Shown here piece by piece: positions 1 to 9,687 of a stretch of DNA of 64,000 bases. The stretch is from Thauera sedimentorum (lineage in GTDB: Bacteria; Pseudomonadota; Gammaproteobacteria; Burkholderiales; Rhodocyclaceae), in contig NZ_JACTAH010000003.1 in assembly GCF_014489115.1 (NCBI RefSeq), positions 124,001-188,000 of the forward strand, given 5' to 3'. The notes below the pieces were generated by a model that did not search any database, was not told the DNA's origin, and worked only from the letters and a program-made list of their open reading frames with translations. The stretch's first letter is position 1, and each line of letters starts with the position of its first letter. Made by a program: the position numbers and the translations under genes.

Positions 1-742
1 AGCCTTCCGCTTCCTGCGCCTGCCGGTGGACGAGGACGGCCAGATCGACACCTGGTTCGCCATCCGCGACATCGTCTTCGATCCGGAGCGGCGCGAGACG
101 CTCGCCGCACGCTTCGCGACGGCCAGCCTGGGCGAGAGCGGGCAGGCCGCGGACACCCGCGCGCGCCTGGTCGAAACCGCCATCAACACGCTGACCCTGT
201 TCGGCGAACGCGGCTACGAGAGCATCGGCACCTTCATCGAGAAAGGCGTGCCCGAGGCCGAGCGCGAGCGCGCCGCCGAGGTGTTCGTCCGCATCCTCCA
301 GAGCCTGGTATGGGAGGCCTGGCAACTGGCGCGCGAGCAGGCGGGGATGGCGCCGGTCACCATCGACGAATCGCGCGCCGCCTACCTGCGCGACACCATG
401 GCCGCGCTGTCCGACAGCCTGTTCTACGACGCGCCGCTGTACATGCAGCTGACCGGCTACGAACAGGTGCAGGCCACGGTGCTGCAGGTCACCCGTTCGC
501 CCGGCAAGCCATTGGTATATATCGGTTCGCTGTTGCTCGTGCTCGGCGTTTTTGCCATGCTCTACATCCGCGAGCGGCGCCTCTTCGTGCTGCTCAAGCA
601 AGATGGAAACGGACTCGTGACGATGTCGTCCAACCGCAAGGCGATCGACGTCGACGAGACCTTCGAGCGCCACGCCAGCGCACTGCGCACCCTGCTCGAC
701 CCGGCGGCCGGCGCCGTCGATGCCACCCAACGAGGACACTGA
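1..742 (+). CDS. resB: Cytochrome c biogenesis protein ResB (C-terminal part, partial)
   Basis: The window opens inside this gene; about 246 residues remain in frame before the TGA at 740-742. ResB (Ccs1) works with CcsA/CcsB in the system II haem-delivery and ligation machinery that matures c-type cytochromes on the outer face of the inner membrane. The visible part is a mostly hydrophilic periplasmic region followed by a membrane helix at about 520-580 and a short basic cytoplasmic tail, as in ResB C-termini. Its stop overlaps the ccsB start (ATGA), so the two are translationally coupled. The call rests on this architecture and on the ccsB neighbour; the N-terminal helices are outside the window. 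Confidence 0.85.
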   Translation, partial: AFRFLRLPVDEDGQIDTWFAIRDIVFDPERRETLAARFATASLGESGQAADTRARLVETAINTLTLFGERGYESIGTFIEKGVPEAERERAAEVFVRILQSLVWEAWQLAREQAGMAPVTIDESRAAYLRDTMAALSDSLFYDAPLYMQLTGYEQVQATVLQVTRSPGKPLVYIGSLLLVLGVFAMLYIRERRLFVLLKQDGNGLVTMSSNRKAIDVDETFERHASALRTLLDPAAGAVDATQRGH

Positions 743-1887
743 TGGAACTCGCACAAACCGTCCGGACACCGTCCGGCGTGCTCCGCAACCGCGATCTCTT
801 CGACTGGCTCTACGCGCTGGCGCTGGTCGTCGGTGCCGGCATCGCACTGGCGCACTACAGCGCCTTCATGGATGTCTACGACGACATCATCCTCGTGCTG
901 CACGTACCCGTGCTGATCGCCATCGGCTGGTACTGGAAGCCCTTCCGCGGTTTCCTGGCGGCGGTCGCGGTACTGTCGCTGGCCAGCATCTGGCTCTACC
1001 AGGACGACCTGGCGCGCGCCGAGCAGGTTTTCCTGCTCAAGTACCTGATCTCCAGCCAGACCGCGATCATGTGGATGAGCGCGCTGTACTTCATGGCCAC
1101 CGGCGCCTACTGGCTGGGCCTGCTGGCGCGCTCGGACTTCGGCGAGAAGACCGGCTCCACGCTCACCTGGATCGGCACCACGATGGGTACGGCCGGCCTG
1201 TTCGTGCGCTGGTACGAGTCCTACCTGGTCGGCCCCGAGATCGGCCACATCCCGATCAGCAACCTGTACGAGGTCTTCGTCCTCTTCAGCCTGATCACCG
1301 CCCTGCTCTACCTCTACTACGAGCTGCGCTACAACACCCGCCGCATGGGCGCCTTCGTCATGGTGGTGATCTCCGCGGCGGTGGCCTTCCTGCTATGGTA
1401 CGCATTCTCGCGCGGCGCCCACGAGATCCAGCCGCTGATTCCCGCGCTGCAGTCCTACTGGATGAAGGTGCACGTGCCGACCAACTTCGTCGGCTACGGC
1501 GCCTTCGCGCTGGCGGCCATGGTCGGCGTGGCGCACCTGCTGGTCGAGCGCGGCATACTCGCCTCCCGCCTGCCCGCCCCGCGCGTGCTGGAAGACGTGA
1601 TGTACAAGGCCATCGCCATCGGCTTCGCCTTCTTCACCATCGCCACCATCCTCGGCGCGCTGTGGGCGGCCGAGGCCTGGGGCACCTACTGGCAGTGGGA
1701 CCCGAAGGAGACCTGGGCGTTGATCGTCTGGCTGAACTATGCGGCCTGGCTGCACATGCGCCTGACCAAGGGCCTGCGCGGCACGATGCTCGCCTGGTGG
1801 GCGGTGGTCGGACTGCTGGTCACCACCTTCGCCTTCCTCGGCGTGAACATGTTCCTGTCGGGCCTGCACTCCTACGGCAACCTGTAA
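742..1887 (+). CDS. ccsB: Cytochrome c biogenesis protein CcsB/CcsA (system II haem lyase)
   Basis: Polytopic membrane protein of 381 residues that with ResB exports haem and attaches it to CXXCH motifs of apocytochromes. The diagnostic tryptophan-rich WWD signature WGTYWQWDPKETWALIVW is at residues 313-330, and His residues that could be haem ligands occur in the VHVPTNF and GLHSYGN segments. About eight hydrophobic helices are seen. The ATG at 742 overlaps the resB stop by one base, which fixes the start; the open frame further upstream is only a resB shadow. Its products would serve the SoxA and SoxX cytochromes encoded at the other end of the window. Confidence 0.93.
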   Translation: MELAQTVRTPSGVLRNRDLFDWLYALALVVGAGIALAHYSAFMDVYDDIILVLHVPVLIAIGWYWKPFRGFLAAVAVLSLASIWLYQDDLARAEQVFLLKYLISSQTAIMWMSALYFMATGAYWLGLLARSDFGEKTGSTLTWIGTTMGTAGLFVRWYESYLVGPEIGHIPISNLYEVFVLFSLITALLYLYYELRYNTRRMGAFVMVVISAAVAFLLWYAFSRGAHEIQPLIPALQSYWMKVHVPTNFVGYGAFALAAMVGVAHLLVERGILASRLPAPRVLEDVMYKAIAIGFAFFTIATILGALWAAEAWGTYWQWDPKETWALIVWLNYAAWLHMRLTKGLRGTMLAWWAVVGLLVTTFAFLGVNMFLSGLHSYGNL

Positions 1888-1950
1888 GAGAGGGGCTGCC
1901 GGCGATGGCCGTCACGGGGGCGTCGAACCGCCCCAGCGCGGCCAGGACCG

Positions 1951-2778
1951 CTATTGCGGACGGGTGACTGAAGGAGCCTTCGCGCCAAAGCCCGCCAGTT
2001 CCGCCTCGCTGAAACCGGCCGCGCGCCGCGCCTCGACGTGCAGGGGCGGCCGCGGCCGTGGCGCGTCGAACGCGTCGATCAGCTTCAGGTAGGTCGCCTC
2101 CGGCTCCAGCCCGCGCTCGGCGCACAGGATGCGAAACCAGCGGTCGCCCAGCGCCACGTGGCCGATCTCGTCGCGCAGGATGATCTCCAGCACCGCCACG
2201 CTGTCACGGTCGCCGATGGCCCGCAGCTTGGCCATGATGGGCGGGGTGGCGTCGAGCCCGCGGGCTTCCAGCACCCGTGGCACCAGCGCCATGCGCGCAA
2301 GCGGATCGTCCGCGGTCTTGCAGGCCATCTCCCACAGGCCGTTGTGCGCCGGAAAATCGCCATAGTCGAAACCCAGCGAGCGCAGACGCTCGCGCACCAG
2401 GCGGAAGTGATAGGCCTCCTCGGCCGCCACCACCAGCCAGCCGTCGTGGAAGTCGGCCGGCAGCGCGCGGAAACGGTGCACGCAATCGAGCGCCAGGTTG
2501 ATCGCATTGAACTCGATATGCGCGATCGCGTGCAGCAACGCGGCGTGGCCTTCCACCGAGCCGGCCTTGCGCAGCGGCACCTGTTGCGGCGGAACCAGTT
2601 CCGGGCGTGGCGGCCGGCCGGCCTCCCGCACCGCCTCGGTATCGTTGCCGGCCGGCACCGCAGGCAACACGCCCGCGCGCCAGTCGGCGAGCAGCGCATC
2701 GGTGGCGCGGCACTTGTCATCCGGCTCGACGCGCATCAGCACGTCCAGCGCGGCCTGGTGGACGGATCTAGACCGCAT
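1951..2778 (-). CDS. DUF455 family ferritin-like protein
   Basis: A 275-residue protein of the DUF455 family, whose members have a ferritin-like four-helix fold and no settled function. Conserved carboxylate/histidine segments that could hold a di-iron site are visible: HIEFNAINLALD, AAEEAYHF and RDEIGHVALGDRW. No signal peptide or membrane segment is seen, so it is expected to be cytoplasmic. It is convergent with ccsB and stands alone. The start at 2778 lacks a strong Shine-Dalgarno sequence, but the N-terminus from there is colinear with the family. Confidence 0.8.
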   Translation of the reverse strand: MRSRSVHQAALDVLMRVEPDDKCRATDALLADWRAGVLPAVPAGNDTEAVREAGRPPRPELVPPQQVPLRKAGSVEGHAALLHAIAHIEFNAINLALDCVHRFRALPADFHDGWLVVAAEEAYHFRLVRERLRSLGFDYGDFPAHNGLWEMACKTADDPLARMALVPRVLEARGLDATPPIMAKLRAIGDRDSVAVLEIILRDEIGHVALGDRWFRILCAERGLEPEATYLKLIDAFDAPRPRPPLHVEARRAAGFSEAELAGFGAKAPSVTRPQ

Positions 2779-3088
2779 TTCTCACAGCGTCCCGTAGCGA
2801 GGGGGGCGGGGCGCCGCTGTGGTGCGCCGCACGGACCGGGCGACGCCGAAGGCGTAGCCGACCCTAGGTCGAGGCGGCGTAAGCGAGTACGGCGTGCCAC
2901 GGCGAGCGTATCGGCACCCGCAGCAGGGATGGTGCGAGAAATGCAGGCTAGTTGTCATGGCGCCGAAGTATACGGCCAAGCGCGGCCGCCTTCGGCACGA
3001 CGAAACGCGGATTTATGGTAATAATGCCCCGCTCCGCAACCATTCCAGCGGCTGGCACGCCAGCCCTCTCCCCGCAGGACCCAAGGCA
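2779..3088. other. Divergent intergenic region DUF455/rpiA
   Basis: About 310 bases between the divergently read DUF455 gene and rpiA. No protein or structured RNA is recognised. A possible extended -10 for rpiA (TATGGTAATAAT, about 3014-3025) lies about 65 bases before the ATG; no good -35 accompanies it. The rest is GC-rich and unassigned. Confidence 0.4.
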
Positions 3089-3751
3089 ATGACCCAGGAC
3101 GAACTCAAGAAAGCCGCCGCGCTCGCCGCGCTCGACTATGTACCCGACGGCGCGGTGATCGGCGTAGGCACCGGCTCGACCGTCAACCACTTCATCGACG
3201 GCCTGGCCGGCATCAAGTCGCGCATTGCCGGTGCGGTGTCCAGCTCGGAGGCCAGTTCGGCGCGGATGCGCGCCTACGGCATTCCGCTGGTTGAGCTCAC
3301 CGAGGTGGACAGCCTGCCGGTGTACGTGGACGGCGCCGACGAGATCGACGGCGGCTTCGCGATGATCAAGGGCGGCGGCGGCGCGCTGACGCGCGAGAAG
3401 ATCGTCGCCGCGGTGTCCGAGCGTTTCGTGTGCATCTGCGACGCCAGCAAGAAGGTCGCCACCCTGGGCCGCTTCCCGCTGCCGGTGGAGGTCATCCCGA
3501 TGGCCGTGCGCCACGTGGCCCGCGAGCTCGCCGCGCTGGGCGGCACGCCCAAGCTTCGCGAGGGCTTCGTCACCGACAACGGCAACCTGATCCTGGACGT
3601 GCATGGCCTGGCCATCGACGACCCGCAGGCCTTCGAGAGCGCGATCAACCAGATCGTCGGCGTGGTCACCAACGGCCTGTTCGCCCGCCGCGGCGCCGAC
3701 GTGCTGCTGCTCGCCGCCCCCGGCGGGGTACAGCGCCACGAGCGCGGCTGA
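3089..3751 (+). CDS. rpiA: Ribose-5-phosphate isomerase A
   Basis: A 220-residue RpiA, the usual family length, interconverting ribose 5-phosphate and ribulose 5-phosphate in the pentose phosphate and Calvin cycles. Visible family motifs are [13 protein letters not shown] near residue 28 (phosphate loop), VDGADEID near residue 81 (catalytic Asp) and [13 protein letters not shown] with the catalytic Glu and Lys. The ATG at 3089 gives the standard N-terminus ([11 protein letters not shown]); upstream in-frame codons do not match the family. In this window it supplies the isomerase step that feeds phosphoribulokinase, though it is not linked to a cbb operon. Confidence 0.96.
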   Translation: MTQDELKKAAALAALDYVPDGAVIGVGTGSTVNHFIDGLAGIKSRIAGAVSSSEASSARMRAYGIPLVELTEVDSLPVYVDGADEIDGGFAMIKGGGGALTREKIVAAVSERFVCICDASKKVATLGRFPLPVEVIPMAVRHVARELAALGGTPKLREGFVTDNGNLILDVHGLAIDDPQAFESAINQIVGVVTNGLFARRGADVLLLAAPGGVQRHERG

Positions 3752-3802
3752 AACAAAACCTTAACGCACGAATGCTAGCCTGCAGCGGTTACGGATACTC
3801 CC

Positions 3803-4531
3803 ATGCCCAAAATGACCGAGCACATCTACAAGCAGTTTGACGCCGACCTCGAAGCGATCCGCACCGGGGTGCTGCAGATGGGCGGCCTGGTGGAAAGCCA
3901 GGTGAGCAACGCCTTCACCGGGCTGCGCACCGCCGACAAGGCGCTGATCGAGAAGGTCATCGCCGGCGACCACCGCATCAACCTGCTGGAAGTGGAGATC
4001 GACGAGGCCTGCAGCCAGTTGATCGCCAAGCGCCAGCCGGCCGCCGGCGACCTGCGCGCAGTGCTCGGCGCGATGAAGACGGTCACCGACCTGGAGCGCA
4101 TCGGCGACGAGGCCAAGAAGGTCGCCAAGGCGGCGCGCCGCCTGCACTCGGGCGACCTGCCCTATTCGCCCAAGGTCGACCTCAGCCATCCGGCCGCACT
4201 GGCCCAGGACATGCTGCGCAAGGCGCTGGACAGCTTCGCCCGTGGCGACGTCACCCTGGCGCCCGAGATCGCGCACAAGGACGAGGAGGTCGACGCCTGC
4301 TTCGAGGCGGTGACCCGCCAGTTGATCACCTACATGATGGAAGACCCGCGCACCATCTCGAACAGCCTGGAGACCCTGTTCATCGCCAAGTCGCTGGAGC
4401 GCATCGGCGACCACGCGGTGAACATCTCCGAGTACGTGATCTACATGGCCCACGGCCGCGACGTGCGCTACGCGGGAACCGAAGTGATCGAGCAGGAAGC
4501 CGCCAAGGACAGGGCCAGGTCAGGCAGCTGA
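3803..4531 (+). CDS. phoU: Phosphate-specific transport accessory protein PhoU
   Basis: A 242-residue PhoU, a cytoplasmic all-helical protein with two similar three-helix bundles that links the Pst phosphate transporter to PhoR/PhoB signalling. The two repeated metal-binding signatures are visible as DLERIGDEAKKVA and SLERIGDHAVNISEYV. No pst or phoBR genes are in the window, so here it is an isolated phoU. The start at 3803 gives MPKMTEHIYKQFD; a second ATG three codons downstream is also possible. The gene ends just before a strong bidirectional terminator. Confidence 0.95.
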   Translation: MPKMTEHIYKQFDADLEAIRTGVLQMGGLVESQVSNAFTGLRTADKALIEKVIAGDHRINLLEVEIDEACSQLIAKRQPAAGDLRAVLGAMKTVTDLERIGDEAKKVAKAARRLHSGDLPYSPKVDLSHPAALAQDMLRKALDSFARGDVTLAPEIAHKDEEVDACFEAVTRQLITYMMEDPRTISNSLETLFIAKSLERIGDHAVNISEYVIYMAHGRDVRYAGTEVIEQEAAKDRARSGS

Positions 4532-4561
4532 CACCGGGGGCGGCACGCTCCACGTCCAAAG

Positions 4562-4591
4562 AAAAAGGGATGGCACTGCCATCCCTTTTTT
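4562..4591. terminator. Bidirectional intrinsic terminator phoU / yggX
   Basis: A 13-bp perfect stem (4562-4574 pairs with 4578-4590) around an ACT loop, with an A tract on the left and a T tract on the right, lies between convergent phoU and yggX. It should stop transcription from both sides. Confidence 0.9.
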
Positions 4592-4610
4592 CATCGACCT
4601 GCCGCCCGGC

Positions 4611-4883
4611 TCAGCTCGCAGGCGGCACATAGCCGCCGATCTGATCCGCGCCGCCGCCGAAGAAATGCTTCTCCATCTGCTCGGCCAGGTACTTGCGCGC
4701 CTTGGCGTCCATCAGGTTGAGGCGGTTCTCGTTGATCAGCATGGTCTGGTACTTGACCCACTGCTGCCAGGCCTCCTTGGAGACGCTCTCGTAGATCCGC
4801 TTGCCGAGTTCGCCGGGAATCGGCGGCAGGTCCAGCCCTTCCGCCTCGCGACCGAGCTTGATGCAGTTGACCATCCGGGCCAT
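4611..4883 (-). CDS. yggX: Fe(2+)-trafficking / oxidative damage protection protein YggX
   Basis: A 90-residue protein matching YggX in length and motifs: [18 protein letters not shown] at the N-terminus with the conserved Cys, [17 protein letters not shown] and [16 protein letters not shown]. YggX protects Fe-S clusters from oxidative damage and may buffer iron. The ATG at 4883 is preferred: an AGGAG lies 10 bases upstream, inside the end of the preceding gene. A GTG at 4889 is closer (4 bases) and less likely. It starts two bases after the stop of the upstream GGDEF gene, so the two are probably coupled. Confidence 0.92.
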   Translation of the reverse strand: MARMVNCIKLGREAEGLDLPPIPGELGKRIYESVSKEAWQQWVKYQTMLINENRLNLMDAKARKYLAEQMEKHFFGGGADQIGGYVPPAS

Positions 4884-4885
4884 CT

Positions 4886-6601
4886 TCACTGTTCTCCTGT
4901 TTGGGGTTCATCACGTCCTGAGGTGGACATTCTAGCGGATTCGCCTCCTGCCCTTTCGGCAACGCTCCAGCAATTGCGCCCGCTGTTCTTGGAGCGGTAC
5001 ATGGCATGGTCGGCGGCGGCAATCAGCGCTTCGCCGTCGGTGGCATGATCCGGGTAGAAGGCGATGCCCAGGCTGGCGGTCAGGCTGGCGGGCCGGCCTC
5101 CGAACTCGAAACGCAGGGCGCCGATGCCTTCGACGATGCGCCTCGCCAGACCGATCAGGTCTTCCTCGTCGGCATCCGGTGCAAGCACGCCGAACTCATC
5201 GCCGCCCAGGCGGAAGAACAGCTCGTTGCGGCGGATGATGCCGCCCACCTCGCGCGCCAGCGTCACCAGCACCTCGTCGCCGGCCTGGTGGCCGAACTCG
5301 TCATTGATCGGCTTGAAACCGTCGAGGTCGATCGCCAGCAGGCCCACCTTCACCTCGCGGCGCGCCGCGTCGGCGAGCAGGCGCTCGAGCTCCTCGTGGA
5401 AACGCCGCCGGTTGTACAGATTGGTCAACGGGTCGCGCTCGGCCATGGCCACCAGCTTGCGCGCGGTGTTGCGCTGCTCGGTGACGTCCTCGTAGATCCA
5501 CACGCGGCCGATGCCGCGCCGCCCCTGGCTGCCGTCCTCCACCACCGCCGACACGTCGGTCAGCACCCTGCCGTCCTTGAGGCGGATCTCGAAGGGGTCG
5601 CTGATCTCGTGCCGCCCGACCACCTCGCGGATATGGGAAAAGTAGGCTTCCGGCGACTCGAGCAGGCCGACCACGCGGCTCTCCAGCACCACATCGCGCA
5701 CGCCGATCAGGTTCTCGTGGACCGGCAGTTGCCAGATGTCGAGCATTGCACGGTTGTAGTACAGCACCCGATGGTCGCGATCCATGAACAGGATGCCCAG
5801 CCGGATCACGTTGAGCAGCGCGGACAGGCGCTGACGCTCGTCGTTGCTGCGCATCAGATAGTTCTCGGACAGCGCCTGCGCCCGGCGCAGCTGCGCCACG
5901 GTCTCCAGCAGCTTGTACTCGGCCTCCTTGCGCCCCTGGATGTCCTCTGCGGACATGCGCAAGCCGCCCACCGTGCCGTCTTCCAGGTACAAGGGGCGCC
6001 AGTGGCAGGCGACCCAGCACACCTGTCCCCCTTCCTGAACGAAGCGCATCTCGAAGTCCTCGCCCTGCCCGCGCGCCAGCACCTTCTGCATGGTGCGCAG
6101 GCAGTACCGGCGATCCGAGTCGTGCACCAGGAAATCGACGAAGCGCTCGGCGGCCAGGCATTCTCCGGGGGTGCGCCCAGTCAGACGCTGGATGGACGGG
6201 CTGATCCATTCGAGGCGCAGATCGGCGTCGAACAGCGCTTCCACGCCGTGCACGCCCTCCGCCACTTCGCGCAGCCTGCGCAGCTCGGCGACCGCATCGC
6301 TGTCTACGCCGGTCAGCCGTCCGCGAATCGCCGGACCGTGTGCGGCATGCGTGGCGAGCAGCCCCGATTCACCCGGATCTCCCGGCTTGGCGGACGAGGG
6401 CAGGCCCCCGCCCCCGCGTGCTCCCAGCCAGACATAGGCCGTCGTGCCGCCAAACAGGCCGGCAACCAGCGCGGCGGCGGTGATGCCCGGCCAGGCATCC
6501 GCGCCCAGGACGCTGCCGCCCAGCGCTGCCGCACCCGACACCAGCGTCGCACCGGCCGCCGCGAGCACCGACAGCACGACACCCCGCAAGCGCCCGCTCA
6601 T
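4886..6601 (-). CDS. Membrane-anchored PAS-PAS-GGDEF diguanylate cyclase
   Basis: A 571-residue protein predicted to make cyclic di-GMP. Two hydrophobic segments lie in the first 60 residues, followed by a PAS domain (about 115-235, [15 protein letters not shown]) with a PAC tail, a second PAS domain (about 255-380), and a GGDEF domain with [10 protein letters not shown] at 466-470. The product-inhibition site normally RxxD reads RRNE here, so feedback control may be weak. No EAL domain is present. The gene sits between argA and yggX on the same strand and its 3' end carries the yggX ribosome-binding site. Confidence 0.9.
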   Translation of the reverse strand: MSGRLRGVVLSVLAAAGATLVSGAAALGGSVLGADAWPGITAAALVAGLFGGTTAYVWLGARGGGGLPSSAKPGDPGESGLLATHAAHGPAIRGRLTGVDSDAVAELRRLREVAEGVHGVEALFDADLRLEWISPSIQRLTGRTPGECLAAERFVDFLVHDSDRRYCLRTMQKVLARGQGEDFEMRFVQEGGQVCWVACHWRPLYLEDGTVGGLRMSAEDIQGRKEAEYKLLETVAQLRRAQALSENYLMRSNDERQRLSALLNVIRLGILFMDRDHRVLYYNRAMLDIWQLPVHENLIGVRDVVLESRVVGLLESPEAYFSHIREVVGRHEISDPFEIRLKDGRVLTDVSAVVEDGSQGRRGIGRVWIYEDVTEQRNTARKLVAMAERDPLTNLYNRRRFHEELERLLADAARREVKVGLLAIDLDGFKPINDEFGHQAGDEVLVTLAREVGGIIRRNELFFRLGGDEFGVLAPDADEEDLIGLARRIVEGIGALRFEFGGRPASLTASLGIAFYPDHATDGEALIAAADHAMYRSKNSGRNCWSVAERAGGESARMSTSGRDEPQTGEQ

Positions 6602-6659
6602 CTGCCCCTCCCGGCCCGGCAGCCCGAGGCATTCCGGTTCAGAAAGGGGCGGGCGATGT

Positions 6660-8018
6660 TCATAGCGGCTTGACGAACACCTTGGAGCGCCGCTGGTAGT
6701 TGTACAGCTCGCGCTTCTGGCGCGGCAGCGCCTCGGGACCGATCTCGTTGAACCCGCGCTCGCGGAACCAGTGCGCGGTGCGCGTGGTGAGCACGAACAG
6801 GCGCTCCAGGCGCTGGGCGCGCGCGCGCCGCTCGATGCGGCGCAGCAGCTGGTCGCCCAGCCCGGCGCGACGGTATTCCGGGGTCACCGCCAGGCAGGCG
6901 AGTTCCGCGGCGTTTTCCTCGGAGAAGGGATAGAGCGCGGCGCAGCCGACCAGCACGCCGTCGTGCTCGACCACGGTGAAGCGCTCGATCTCCTGCTCCA
7001 GCAATTCGCGACCGCGCCGCACCAGGGTGCCGTCGGTTTCCATCGGGGTGATCAGCGCCACCAGTGCGGCGACGTCCTCGACCGTGGCCTCGCGCAGGCG
7101 GAACAGCGGCGCGCGCGACACCACCGTGCCGACCCCGGAATGGGTGAAGAACTCCAGCAGCAGGCCGCCGTCCTTGTCGCGATCGATCAGGTGGGCGCGG
7201 GCCACCCCGCGGCGCACCGCTCGCAGGGCGCAGGGCAGGAACAGGTGCAGGTCCTCGGTAAGCCCCTCGCCCGCCTCCAGCATGCGTTCGGCCTCGTCTG
7301 CGGTCACCGAGTCGATCAGCCGGCCGTCGGCATCGAGCAGGCCGGGGGCGTCGCACAGGTAGATCAGCTTCTCGGCCTTCAGCGCGACTGCGACGGTTTC
7401 GGCGACCTCCTCCATGCACAGGTTGAAGATCTCGCCGGCCGGCGACACGCCCAGCGGGGAGATCAGCACCACGTTCTGCTGGTCGAGGTCGGCGTTGATC
7501 TCCTCGGCGATGATCTTGCGCACCGCGCCGGTGTATTGATAGTCGACGCCGTCGACCACGCCCACCGGGCGCGCGGTGATGAAGTTGCCGCCGGTGACGC
7601 GCATGTAGCTGCCGGCCATCGGGGTGTTCGGCAGGCCTTGGGAGAGCAGCGCCTCGACCTCGATGCGGGTCACCGCCATGGCGGCCTTGACGCACTCCAG
7701 CGTCGCCGCATCCGTGACCCTCAGGCCGTTGTGGAAGCGCGGCTCCAGCCCGCGGCGCACGCACTCCGCATCGATCTGCGGGCGCGCGCCATGCACCAGC
7801 ACCAGGCGGATGCCCAGGGCGGCGAGCAGGTTGCAGTCGTAGGCCAGGCGCTGGGCGGAGTCACCGCTGGCCACCTCGCCGCCGAAGGCGATGACGAAGG
7901 TCTTGCCGCGAAAGGCATGGATATAGGGCGCCGCGCCGCGTACCCAGGCGACGAAGCTGGCGGTGCTGTCGACCGCCTCGGCGGACAGTCCGGCGGGTTG
8001 GGGAAGTTCGGCGTTCAA
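6660..8018 (-). CDS. argA: N-acetylglutamate synthase (amino-acid N-acetyltransferase)
   Basis: A 452-residue bacterial ArgA that acetylates glutamate with acetyl-CoA, the first step of arginine synthesis. An amino-acid-kinase-like domain (about 30-300; VIAFGGE, LVLVHGARPQID) provides arginine feedback sensing, and a GNAT acetyltransferase domain (about 305-450; LACLAVTPEYRRAGLGDQLL) carries the acetyl-CoA loop. HNGLRVTD is typical of the family. The start at 8018 gives a normal-length N-terminus. A 24-bp perfect palindrome lies upstream, between this gene and pap. Confidence 0.95.
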   Translation of the reverse strand: MNAELPQPAGLSAEAVDSTASFVAWVRGAAPYIHAFRGKTFVIAFGGEVASGDSAQRLAYDCNLLAALGIRLVLVHGARPQIDAECVRRGLEPRFHNGLRVTDAATLECVKAAMAVTRIEVEALLSQGLPNTPMAGSYMRVTGGNFITARPVGVVDGVDYQYTGAVRKIIAEEINADLDQQNVVLISPLGVSPAGEIFNLCMEEVAETVAVALKAEKLIYLCDAPGLLDADGRLIDSVTADEAERMLEAGEGLTEDLHLFLPCALRAVRRGVARAHLIDRDKDGGLLLEFFTHSGVGTVVSRAPLFRLREATVEDVAALVALITPMETDGTLVRRGRELLEQEIERFTVVEHDGVLVGCAALYPFSEENAAELACLAVTPEYRRAGLGDQLLRRIERRARAQRLERLFVLTTRTAHWFRERGFNEIGPEALPRQKRELYNYQRRSKVFVKPL

Positions 8019-8050
8019 GCGCTCACCACAGGTTGGCGTGATATCAAACG

Positions 8051-8074
8051 GGCCGCCGCAGGCCTGCGGCGGCC
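8051..8074. other. Perfect 24-bp GC palindrome between pap and argA
   Basis: The sequence from 8051 to 8074 is a perfect inverted repeat with 12-base half sites and no spacer. It is downstream of pap and upstream of argA on the minus strand. It may act as a terminator for pap, but only a short T run follows it, so this is uncertain. Confidence 0.45.
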
Positions 8075-8150
8075 GTCATCCTGGCTGCAAGCTTATTCTA
8101 GCGCCCCATGCACGACAAATCGTCCGGCCGGGCGCCACATGCACCGCGCA

Positions 8151-9635
8151 TCAGCCCAGCGCCGCCTCCAGCCGCTCGCACAGGGTGCGCAGGATCTTGA
8201 TGCGGGCATACAGCTTGTTGTCCGCCTCGACCAGCGTCCACGGGGCATTCTCGGTGCTGGTGCGGTCGACCATGTCGCACACCGCCTGGGCGTACTCGCC
8301 GGACTTGTCGCGGTTGCGCCAGTCTTCCTCGGTGATCTTGAAGCGCTTGTGCGGTTCGGCCTCGCGCGCCTTGAAGCGCGCCAGCTGCTCATCGGCGCTG
8401 ATCGCCAGCCAGAACTTCACCACCACCGCGCCGGCATCGATCAGCTGGTCCTCGAAGTCGTTGATCTCGGCATAGGCGCGCATCCAGTCGGCCTCCGAGC
8501 AGAAACCCTCGACCCGCTCGACCAGCACCCGCCCGTACCACGAGCGGTCGAAGATGGTGACCTTGCCCTGGCGCGGCACATGCCGCCAGAAGCGCCACAG
8601 GTAGGGCTGGGCGCGCTCCTCCTCGGTCGGCGCAGCCACCGGCACGACGCGGAAGCTGCGCGCATCGAGTGCCGCGGTGATGCGCCGGATCGCCCCGCCC
8701 TTGCCGGCTGCGTCGGCGCCTTCGAACACCAGCACCAGCGAGCGCTTGCGAAAGGCCTCGGAACGGCACAGCAGCGCAAGCCGCCCCTGGTACTCCTCCA
8801 GCAGCTCGTTGTATTCCTTCTTGCTCATCTCCTGGCTCAGTACCAGGCTGTTGAGCAGGTTCAGGTTATCCAGCGAGGGCGGCAGGGGCGCGGCAATCTG
8901 GCGCGGCACCCAGCCTTTCTGTACCGACTCGATGCGCTTGCGCAAGGCGTCGAGCAAGGTGCGACCGACCAGCAGCGAGCGGAAGCGCTCGTCGGAGCCG
9001 TCCACGATCAGCCAGGGGGCGTCCCCGGTGCTGGTATGGCGCAGCACGTGTTCGGCGGTCTCCCGGTAGCGGTCATACAGCTCGTAGTACTTCCAGTCGC
9101 GCTCGGTAACCCGCCAGCGCGTCTTGGGGTTCTTCTCCAGCGCCTTCAGCCTGGCCTTCTGCCCCGACTTGGAGAGGTGGAACCACAGCTTGATCAGCAG
9201 CACGCCCTCATGCACCAGCATGGCCTCGAAGCGGCTGATCGCATCCAGGCGCTGGTCCAGCTCCGCACGCTTGCAGATCTTGTGCACCCGGGCATGGATG
9301 GATTCGGAATACCAGTTGCCGAACAGCACGCCGATCTTGCCCTTGGGCGGCAGCGCCCGCCAGAAACGCCACATGAAGGGGCGCTCGGCCTCCTCGGACG
9401 AGGGCGCGTCGAAGGCCCAGGCCTCGATGTGGCGCGGGTCCATCCATTCGTTGAGCAGGTTCACCGTCTCGCCCTTGCCGGCGCCGTCGATGCCGTTGAT
9501 CAGCACCACCACCGCAAACTGCTTGAGCTCCAGCAGGTCGAACTGCGCATCGAGCAGTTCCGCACGCAGCGGCGGTACCGCGGCCTCGTACTCCGCCTTG
9601 TCGGTCTTGTGCCCCAGTTCCGCGGACTCGAACAT
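8151..9635 (-). CDS. pap: Polyphosphate:AMP phosphotransferase (two-domain PPK2)
   Basis: A 494-residue protein with two PPK2 domains in tandem, the layout of polyphosphate:AMP phosphotransferases, which make ADP from AMP and polyphosphate. Each half carries a Walker A motif, GIDGAGKG at 48-55 and GADAAGKG at 306-313, and a WRFWR motif (MWRFWRALP and LWRFWRHVP). The second half holds the typical FDRSWYGRVLVERVEGF lid segment, while the first has FGNWYSESIHARV, so the C-terminal domain looks like the more complete catalytic unit. The start at 9635 gives MFESAELGHK, typical for this family. Confidence 0.93.
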   Translation of the reverse strand: MFESAELGHKTDKAEYEAAVPPLRAELLDAQFDLLELKQFAVVVLINGIDGAGKGETVNLLNEWMDPRHIEAWAFDAPSSEEAERPFMWRFWRALPPKGKIGVLFGNWYSESIHARVHKICKRAELDQRLDAISRFEAMLVHEGVLLIKLWFHLSKSGQKARLKALEKNPKTRWRVTERDWKYYELYDRYRETAEHVLRHTSTGDAPWLIVDGSDERFRSLLVGRTLLDALRKRIESVQKGWVPRQIAAPLPPSLDNLNLLNSLVLSQEMSKKEYNELLEEYQGRLALLCRSEAFRKRSLVLVFEGADAAGKGGAIRRITAALDARSFRVVPVAAPTEEERAQPYLWRFWRHVPRQGKVTIFDRSWYGRVLVERVEGFCSEADWMRAYAEINDFEDQLIDAGAVVVKFWLAISADEQLARFKAREAEPHKRFKITEEDWRNRDKSGEYAQAVCDMVDRTSTENAPWTLVEADNKLYARIKILRTLCERLEAALG

Positions 9636-9687
9636 GCCTTAGCTCCCTTTTTCTTCGTTGTAGTGATCGATCGATGCCGGCGGCGGC

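Noticed and set aside
2782..2979. Small minus-strand open frame in the DUF455/rpiA gap
   Set aside because: Arg/Pro-rich translation without Shine-Dalgarno or recognisable motif; likely chance frame in GC-rich DNA.
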